Positions 58,875-64,000 of a stretch of DNA of 64,000 nucleotides are shown here, in pieces. Made by a program: the position numbers and the translations under genes. A model generated the notes under the pieces. The model searched no databases. It had not been told where the DNA came from and worked only from the letters and a program-made list of their open reading frames with translations. This DNA comes from Curtobacterium citreum. Its GTDB lineage: Bacteria; Actinomycetota; Actinomycetes; Actinomycetales; Microbacteriaceae. How positions within the stretch are numbered: the first letter of the stretch is position 1; each line of letters begins with the position of its first letter. The stretch lies in NCBI RefSeq assembly GCF_006715175.1, contig NZ_VFMQ01000001.1:868001-932000 (forward strand), given 5' to 3'.

Positions 58875-59818
58875 TCGTCGACCGCCTTCCTGGAGATCGC
58901 GATGTAGACCATCGCGAAGACGAACGAGACGACGATGAGCACGTTGCTCACCGCGGCTCCGATGCCGAACTGGAAGTTGATGAACGACTGGTGGTACGCG
59001 TTCGTGGCGAGCGTCTGCGTCGAGTTCGCCGGTCCGCCACCGGTCAGGCCGAGGATGATGTCCACGACCTTCAGCGTGTAGACGACCCCGAGCACGATCA
59101 CCACGCTGACCACCGACCGGATGCTCGGCCAGGTGATGTACCAGAAGGCCTTGAACCCGGTGGCGCCGTCGAGCGCGCCGGCCTCGTAGAGCTCCGGCGG
59201 GACGGACTGCAGCCCGCTGTACAGGATCGTGGTGTTGAACGGGATGCCGAGCCAGACGTTGACGCCGATCACCGCGATGAGCGCGAGGCTCGGGCTGACC
59301 AGCCACGGCACCGGCCCGATGCCGACGATCCCGAGCAGCTGGTTCAGTGCGCCGCTGTCCTGGTCGAGCAGCCACTTCCACACCGCGCTCGAGGCGATGA
59401 GGGGGAGCAGCCACGGCAGCAGCAGCAGGCCGCGCAGGAACCCGGACAGCGGGAAGTGCCGCCGGAAGAACAGCGCGAGCCCGAGCCCGAGGACGAACTG
59501 CAGGACGATCGATCCCGCGGTGAAGAGGGCGGTGTTGACGACGCTCGTCGTGAAGACGGCGCTCGTGAACACCGAGACGTAGTTGCCGAAGCCCACCCAC
59601 GGGGCCTCGCCGGTGAAGAAGGTCTTGGTCGTGTAGTCCTGGAACGACATCACGACGTTCTTGACCACCGGGTAGCCGAAGAACAGGGCCACGAAGACGG
59701 CGGCCGGGATGACGAACAGCCATCGGGTCAGGCCGGAACGGAGCCGCGCGCGGCGCTGTCCGGGTCGTACGGGGGCCGGGGACGTCGCTCGCGAACGGAG
59801 CTGGGTCGAGGCGCTCAT
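58871..59818 (-). CDS. Sugar ABC transporter permease, MalF-type
   Basis: A 315-residue permease with six spans: WLFVIPAAVFVALFFGYPVVKNVVMSF, GSIVLQFVLGLGLALFF, GFLRGLLLLPWLLPLIASSAVW and others. The EAA-type loop is PPELYEAGALDGATGFKAFWYITWPSIRSV at about residue 215. The C-terminus ends in AISRKAVDE. It pairs with the MalG-type permease whose gene overlaps its stop, and with the binding protein encoded upstream. Confidence 0.92.
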   Translation of the reverse strand: MSASTQLRSRATSPAPVRPGQRRARLRSGLTRWLFVIPAAVFVALFFGYPVVKNVVMSFQDYTTKTFFTGEAPWVGFGNYVSVFTSAVFTTSVVNTALFTAGSIVLQFVLGLGLALFFRRHFPLSGFLRGLLLLPWLLPLIASSAVWKWLLDQDSGALNQLLGIVGIGPVPWLVSPSLALIAVIGVNVWLGIPFNTTILYSGLQSVPPELYEAGALDGATGFKAFWYITWPSIRSVVSVVIVLGVVYTLKVVDIILGLTGGGPANSTQTLATNAYHQSFINFQFGIGAAVSNVLIVVSFVFAMVYIAISRKAVDE

Positions 59819-59876
59819 GTCAGGTCCTTTGCGTCGAGGACGGGGAGCCGGTCGGGGGACCGGCTCCCCGGATCCG

Positions 59877-61112
59877 CTACTGGTTCTGTGACTGCGCCTG
59901 CTCGAGCGCCTGCTCGGGGTCGGCCTTCCCGGTCAGCGCGAGCTGCACGGCGGTGTAGATCTTCGTGGCGGCCTTGGGCCAGTCCGGGCCGAGCTCGCCG
60001 GTGCGGGCCCGAGCGGTCTGCACCGTGGTCACGAAGGACGCGACGTCCTGGTGGTCCTTCGCCCACGCGGCGCCGACTTCGGTGTTCGTCGGCACGTTGC
60101 CGGTGACGCCCGCGATGACGTTCTGCATCTTGTCGCTGTTCAGGCAGCCGACGAACTTGCCGGCGAGCTGCATCTTCTCCTTGTCGCCGGTCTGCGGGAC
60201 GGTGAAGGCCTCGCCGCCGAGCGGGGCGACGGTCGCCGAGCCGGTGCGGGTCGGGATCGGGACGCTGTCGAACTCCAGGTTCTTCGCTTCCTTCAGCGCC
60301 GGCAGCTGCCACGGGCCGTTGATCATCATCGCGGCCTTGCCGGCGATGAACTGGTTGTTCACGTCGGCCTGCGCCCAGTTGATCGAGCTCTTCGACATCG
60401 AGCCGTCGTTCTGCAGGTCCTCGACGAGCTGCAGGGCCTGTGCCGCCTCGGGCGTCGCGATGTCCTTCTCGTCACCGCCGTTCGACCAGAAGAACGGCAG
60501 GAACTGCCAGGTGCCCTCGTAGGTGTTGATGTTGCTCATCGCGAAGCCGTACGTCGACCCGCTCGTGAGCTTCTTCGCGGCGGCCTTGAGCTCGTCCCAC
60601 GTCTTCGGGGGCTGCACCCCGGCGTCCGACAGGAGCTTCTTGTTGTAGTACAGCGCGATCGAGTTCGTGACGGGCTGCAGACCGTAGAGCTTGCCCTCGT
60701 ACGTGTTCGCGCCCTTGACGCCCGGGACGTCGTCGTTCGCGTCGAGGCCGTAGTCGCCGAGGTCGGACAGGGCGCCGGACGCGGCGATCTGCTGCACGTC
60801 CGGGTTGTCGAGCATGAGCACGTCGGGCAGCGTCCGCGACGACGCCTGCTGCAGCACCTTCGAGATGAGGCCGGCGCCGGCGACGTGGTTGATCTTCACC
60901 TGGGCGCCGACGGTCTTCGCGCACTGCTGGTAGATGGTGTCGTAGTTGGCGGCGTAGTAGTCCTCGATCGTGAGGGTCTTGGAGCCGCCGCCGGACGAGG
61001 CGGACCCGGAGCCGGAGCAGCCGGACAGGACGAGGGGGACCGTGGCGACCACGGCGACCGCGCCGACGAGGGCGCGGATCCGGCGGGACGAGGAGTGGAA
61101 CCGGTGCTTCAT
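59877..61112 (-). CDS. Sugar ABC transporter substrate-binding lipoprotein
   Basis: A 411-residue CUT1-type binding protein (SBP_bac_1/8). The lipoprotein signal covers residues 1-32 with lipobox VLSGC. Features: LTIEDYYAANYDTIYQQC, DVLMLDNPDVQQIAASGAL near residue 95, GLQPVTNSIALYYNKKLLSDAG near 145, the tryptophan-rich WQFLPFFWSNGGDE, and FIAGKAAMMINGPWQLPAL near 265, all typical. It is the first gene of the thu-like operon, under the LacI operators at 61210-61237. Confidence 0.92.
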   Translation of the reverse strand: MKHRFHSSSRRIRALVGAVAVVATVPLVLSGCSGSGSASSGGGSKTLTIEDYYAANYDTIYQQCAKTVGAQVKINHVAGAGLISKVLQQASSRTLPDVLMLDNPDVQQIAASGALSDLGDYGLDANDDVPGVKGANTYEGKLYGLQPVTNSIALYYNKKLLSDAGVQPPKTWDELKAAAKKLTSGSTYGFAMSNINTYEGTWQFLPFFWSNGGDEKDIATPEAAQALQLVEDLQNDGSMSKSSINWAQADVNNQFIAGKAAMMINGPWQLPALKEAKNLEFDSVPIPTRTGSATVAPLGGEAFTVPQTGDKEKMQLAGKFVGCLNSDKMQNVIAGVTGNVPTNTEVGAAWAKDHQDVASFVTTVQTARARTGELGPDWPKAATKIYTAVQLALTGKADPEQALEQAQSQNQ

Positions 61113-61209
61113 TGCGTAGCTCTTCTCTTGGGCGGATGCATGAGGGGACGCCCGGCGACGGCTCCATCGACGTCGTCGTCGCGGTGGTCCTTGGGGCGAG
61201 AACGTAACA

Positions 61210-61237
61210 GCAAAGCGCTTTGCCTGTAAAGCGCTTT
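61210..61237. promoter_or_regulatory. Two LacI-family operators
   Basis: The palindrome GCAAAGCGCTTTGC at 61210-61223 and AAAGCGCTTT at 61228-61237, centres 16 bp apart, are classical LacI-family sites with the central CG pair. They lie between the binding-protein gene and lacI and can control both. Confidence 0.88.
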
Positions 61238-61256
61238 TTTCGGGAATCGGCGGGTC

Positions 61257-61262
61257 TATGCT
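61257..61262 (+). promoter_or_regulatory. Candidate -10 element of lacI
   Basis: TATGCT, about 50 bases before the lacI start and 20 bases after the second operator. A matching -35 is not clear; the operator overlaps that place. Confidence 0.4.
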
Positions 61263-61310
61263 GACCAGACAGCAGGCTGACGAGACAGCACGACCCGACC
61301 CGGAGGCGCC

Positions 61311-62339
61311 ATGGCCACGATGCAGCAGGTCGCCGACCGCGCCGGCGTCTCGATCGCGACGGTGTCCTTCGTCGTCAACGGCACGAAGTACGTCACGCCG
61401 GCGACCACCGCCCGGGTCGAGGCGGCGATGCGCGAGCTGAAGTTCCGCGGCAACCTCGTGGCACGGGCGCTCGCGAGCCGGCGGACCCGGATCATCGCGC
61501 TGCTGTTCCCGACCGTCGGCAACCGGTTCAGCCCGACGACGTCGGAGTTCTTCATGAGCGCCGCCGAGCGGGCGTCCCAGCGCGGCTACCACCTGGTGCT
61601 CTGGCCGGTCGACCCCGCTGGCGAGGACCTCGACGACCTCGTGTCGGGCGGGCTCGTCGACGGGGTCGTGCTCATGGAGGTGCGGATGGACGACCCGCGC
61701 GTCCGGAAGCTCAGCGAGCTCGACGTGCCCTTCACGCTGATCGGCCGGACCCGGGACAGCAGCGACCTGCCGTTCGTCGACATCGACTTCGAGACCACCA
61801 TCGAGGACTCCCTCGACCACCTGCAGGGCCTCGGCCACCGCCGGTTCGGGCTCGTGCTCGAGAACCTCGAGGGCACGCCGATGGCCGGGTACGCCCCGCA
61901 CCTGCGTGTCGAGGACACCTTCCGACGGTCCGTCGCGGCCCGCGGCGCCGTCGGGACCGTGGTCTACGCCGGAGCCGGCAGCGAGGGCGGACGCGAGGCG
62001 GCCCGCGCACTGCTCGACGCCGACCCGGAGGTCTCGGGCGTGCTCGTCATGAAGGACGACTCGTCCGCCGGGCTCCTCGTCGGGCTCTCCGCGGCCGGGC
62101 GACGGGTCCCCGACGACGTCTCGGTGCTGAGCATCGCCTCGTCCGGGACGGCGGGCGACCAGCACCACCCCCGCCTGACGACGATGGTCGCCCCGGGTCG
62201 CGAGCTCGGCGAGCGTGCGGCGGACGCCCTGATCGACCAGCTCGACGGCGCGAGCGAGGGCAAACCGCACTTCCTGCTGCCCTGCGTGCTCCGCCCCGCG
62301 GAGTCGGTGGCCGCGGCCCCCACCGGCGCGACCGCCTGA
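61311..62339 (+). CDS. LacI-family transcriptional regulator
   Basis: A 342-residue LacI/GalR repressor. The HTH is at about residues 3-22 (MQQVADRAGVSIATVSFVVNG) and the hinge helix at 52-58 (LVARALASRRT). The effector domain is a periplasmic-binding-like fold: IIALLFPTVGNRFSP, VSGGLVDGVVLMEVRMDD, GVLVMKDDSSAGLLVGLSAAGRRVPDDVSVLSI near 245. The ATG has CGGAGG upstream. It most probably binds the two operators just upstream and represses the sugar locus until the sugar is present. Its stop lies inside a perfect 48-bp palindrome. Confidence 0.93.
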   Translation: MATMQQVADRAGVSIATVSFVVNGTKYVTPATTARVEAAMRELKFRGNLVARALASRRTRIIALLFPTVGNRFSPTTSEFFMSAAERASQRGYHLVLWPVDPAGEDLDDLVSGGLVDGVVLMEVRMDDPRVRKLSELDVPFTLIGRTRDSSDLPFVDIDFETTIEDSLDHLQGLGHRRFGLVLENLEGTPMAGYAPHLRVEDTFRRSVAARGAVGTVVYAGAGSEGGREAARALLDADPEVSGVLVMKDDSSAGLLVGLSAAGRRVPDDVSVLSIASSGTAGDQHHPRLTTMVAPGRELGERAADALIDQLDGASEGKPHFLLPCVLRPAESVAAAPTGATA

Positions 62340-62385
62340 CGGACGGGAGGCACGTGGCGGCGCCGCCACGTGCCTCCCGTCCGTC
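62338..62385. repeat. Perfect 48-bp intergenic palindrome (family member 4)
   Basis: Two 24-base arms (first half of the left arm: GACGGACGGGAGG) with no spacer form a perfect palindrome beginning within the lacI stop codon. It is the best-preserved member of the family and a likely terminator between lacI and the next operon. Confidence 0.9.
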
Positions 62386-62504
62386 CGTGCCGGCCGCGCG
62401 CGGACGTGCGCCGAGTGCGACGACGGCACCGCCTGCACGCCCTCCCAGGGACGCTTGGTTGTGTGGACTCACAGGTTCGCAGCACCACACGTCGAGGAGG
62501 ACGG

Positions 62505-63824
62505 ATGGCCATCGACCGGAGACTGTTCCTGCTCGGGGGAGCGGGGGTGCTGCTGCTCGCCGGCTGCTCCACGCGACCCGAGCGCACCACCGTCCAGGAC
62601 TGGCCGACGGACCCACCGGACGGTGACGTCACGATCAGCTGGTGGGCCGGACAGGTCGCCTCGAAGGACGGCGGCGACCTGCGACGGCGGCTCATCGCGG
62701 AGTTCCGGCGGGAGCACCCGAACATCCGCGTCCGGATCGTCAGCGCACCGAGCGACACCGACACGAACCGGACGAGCCTGACGACGCAGATCGCCGCGGG
62801 CAGCCCCACGCCGGACGTGTACCTCGGCGACGTGGCCTGGCCGGGACAGTTCGCGAAGAACAAGCTCGCGACGCCCGTGAACGAGCTCGTCGGGGCGGAC
62901 TTCTTCGAGCAGTTCCCCGAGGGACTGCGGCAGGCGGCGAGCGTCGACGGGACGTACTACATGTTCCCGCTCTACATCGACGAGTCGTTCTTCCTGTACC
63001 GCCAGGACCTGCTCGACAAGCACGGCTTCCAGGTGCCCCGGTCGTGGGAGGAGGTCAAGGACACCGCCGCGAAGCTCGTCGACACCGGTGACGTCAGCTA
63101 CGGCCTGGCGTTCCAGGGCGACGTGTACGAGGGGCTGACGTGCAACGTGACCGAGTTCGTCGCGGACGCCGGCGGCTCGCTCCTGAACGACGACCTGACC
63201 CGGCCGGAGACCACGAGCTCGGAGACCAAGCGCGCCTTCGAGTTCATGCGCTCGCTCATCGCCGACGGCGCCGCACCCCGGGCGACCCTGACCTACCAGG
63301 AGCAGGACACGAACGACGCCTTCTCGGGTGGACGGGCGGCCTTCCTGCGGAACTGGTCGTACGCGTGGGGGATCGCGAACGGGCCGGACTCGGCCGTCGC
63401 GGGCAAGGTCGGGCTCGCCGCCCGACCGACGTTCGACGGCACGGACGAGCACCACTCGACGATCGGCGGGTGGGGGAACTACATCAACCCGCACACCCAG
63501 CAGCCCGCCGCCGCGCTGACCTTCGCCCGGTGGATGTCGAGCGAGACCGCGCAGCAGTTCCTGACCCGCGAGGGCGGTGTCCTGCCGGCCCGCAGTGCGA
63601 GCCTGGTCAGCGAGGACGCGAAGCGCCAGAACCGGCCGACGTACGACACGGCCGCCGGCATCACGCTCGTGCCCCGCCCGACGTCGACCGCGTACTACCC
63701 GAAGGTCTCGCAGGGCGTCTACCAGAACGGCAACAGCATCCTCGGGGGCCAGGCGTCGGTGGACGGCGGCACCCGGGCGATGGCCTCGGCGATCTCGCTC
63801 GCCCTGTCGGGGGAGGCGCTGTGA
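62505..63824 (+). CDS. Second sugar ABC transporter substrate-binding lipoprotein
   Basis: A 439-residue CUT1-type binding protein. Lipoprotein signal with basic start (AIDRRLFLLGG) and lipobox LLAGC at about residue 20. Features: VTISWWAGQ near 45, DVYLGDVAWPGQFAKNKLATPVNEL near 105, YYMFPLYIDESFFLYRQDLLDKHGF near 145, FSGGRAAFLRNWSYAW near 275 and GGWGNYINPHTQQPAAALTFARWMSS near 325. It belongs to the malto-/trehalose-type clade. ATG 62505 has GAGGAGGACGG upstream. A permease gene overlaps its end (GTGA). Confidence 0.92.
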   Translation: MAIDRRLFLLGGAGVLLLAGCSTRPERTTVQDWPTDPPDGDVTISWWAGQVASKDGGDLRRRLIAEFRREHPNIRVRIVSAPSDTDTNRTSLTTQIAAGSPTPDVYLGDVAWPGQFAKNKLATPVNELVGADFFEQFPEGLRQAASVDGTYYMFPLYIDESFFLYRQDLLDKHGFQVPRSWEEVKDTAAKLVDTGDVSYGLAFQGDVYEGLTCNVTEFVADAGGSLLNDDLTRPETTSSETKRAFEFMRSLIADGAAPRATLTYQEQDTNDAFSGGRAAFLRNWSYAWGIANGPDSAVAGKVGLAARPTFDGTDEHHSTIGGWGNYINPHTQQPAAALTFARWMSSETAQQFLTREGGVLPARSASLVSEDAKRQNRPTYDTAAGITLVPRPTSTAYYPKVSQGVYQNGNSILGGQASVDGGTRAMASAISLALSGEAL

Positions 63825-64000
63825 GCGCCGGGACCGCCACCCGGCCCGCCGCACGGACCCCGGGCGCCGGACCGGACGGGTACCGCCGGACCCCGGCCCG
63901 GTCGCGCATGGAGCGCATCCGGGCGCGCGGGGCGTGGGGCTTCGCGGCCCCGGCGCTCCTCGTGGTCGCCGCGGTGACGATCTTCCCGGTCGTGTACTCG
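63821..64000 (+). CDS. Sugar ABC permease, MalF-type (cut by window end)
   Basis: The first 60 codons of a permease, running off the window. A ~38-residue polar, Pro/Arg-rich N-terminus is followed by the first membrane span (WGFAAPALLVVAAVTIFPVVYS), the typical CUT1 permease opening. GTG 63821 overlaps the binding-protein stop. It forms a second import system next to the thu-like operon. Confidence 0.82.
   Translation, partial: MSAGTATRPAARTPGAGPDGYRRTPARSRMERIRARGAWGFAAPALLVVAAVTIFPVVYS

Overview
The window is high-GC DNA with many GTG starts, 1-4 bp gene overlaps, lipoprotein ABC-type binding proteins, numerous TetR/MarR regulators and an OmpR-type two-component system. This points to an actinobacterium of the Microbacteriaceae, and gene content and style resemble Curtobacterium. 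The genus is an inference from general knowledge; no database search was run.

Region 1 (1-17.3 kb) starts with a MarR regulator and a tRNA-Gln(UUG), followed by about 16.5 kb of accessory DNA. It holds a transposase remnant, small hypothetical genes, an intact IS481-family element sitting exactly on the stop codon of an amidohydrolase, several TetR-regulator/enzyme or TetR/MFS pairs with recognisable palindromic operators, a secreted protein with a decayed inverted partial copy, a frameshifted ABC binding-protein pseudogene, and a degenerate ABC ATPase next to a 5'-truncated one. The truncation lies only about 80 bp before pstS, so this looks like a decaying island edge.

Region 2 (17.3-27 kb) has a pstS without pstCAB beside it, then a carbohydrate gene block: DeoR regulator and PfkB kinase on the minus strand, and divergently a TIM-barrel isomerase/epimerase, a polyol-type MFS permease, a ribose-type ABC importer (binding protein, double ATPase, permease) and a FucU/RbsD-type mutarotase. 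Together they would import, anomerise, isomerise and phosphorylate a pentose, hexose or polyol.

Region 3 (27-42.8 kb) is mostly chromosomal in character: an ECF sigma factor with two Asp23/Gls24-type proteins, a serine hydrolase, a two-component system whose regulator and kinase flank a membrane glycosyltransferase and a lipoprotein, an MTA/SAH nucleosidase, a Kup potassium transporter with a divergent 32-aa membrane protein, a DUF808 protein, small hypotheticals, a VOC protein and a TetR/SDR pair.

Region 4 (42.8-55.6 kb) contains tandem-repeat intergenic DNA, a TetR gene and a 14-TM drug exporter with divergent MarR, a DEAD-box RNA helicase, an epimerase/TetR divergent pair with strong operators, and a tightly overlapping three-gene operon: cellulose-synthase-like glycosyltransferase, RsbW-like kinase/ATPase, and a fusion of a degenerate GH26-like domain to an OpgC-type acyltransferase. 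This trio is the best candidate for an undescribed exopolysaccharide system.

Region 5 (55.6-64 kb) is a LacI-controlled sugar locus: on the minus strand a binding protein, two permeases, ThuA and a Gfo/Idh/MocA oxidoreductase (a thu-like arrangement without an ATPase), then on the plus strand lacI, a second binding protein and the start of its permease, cut by the window end. Related long palindromes recur in several intergenic gaps (29.8, 46.7, 55.9 and 62.3 kb), probably as bidirectional terminators.
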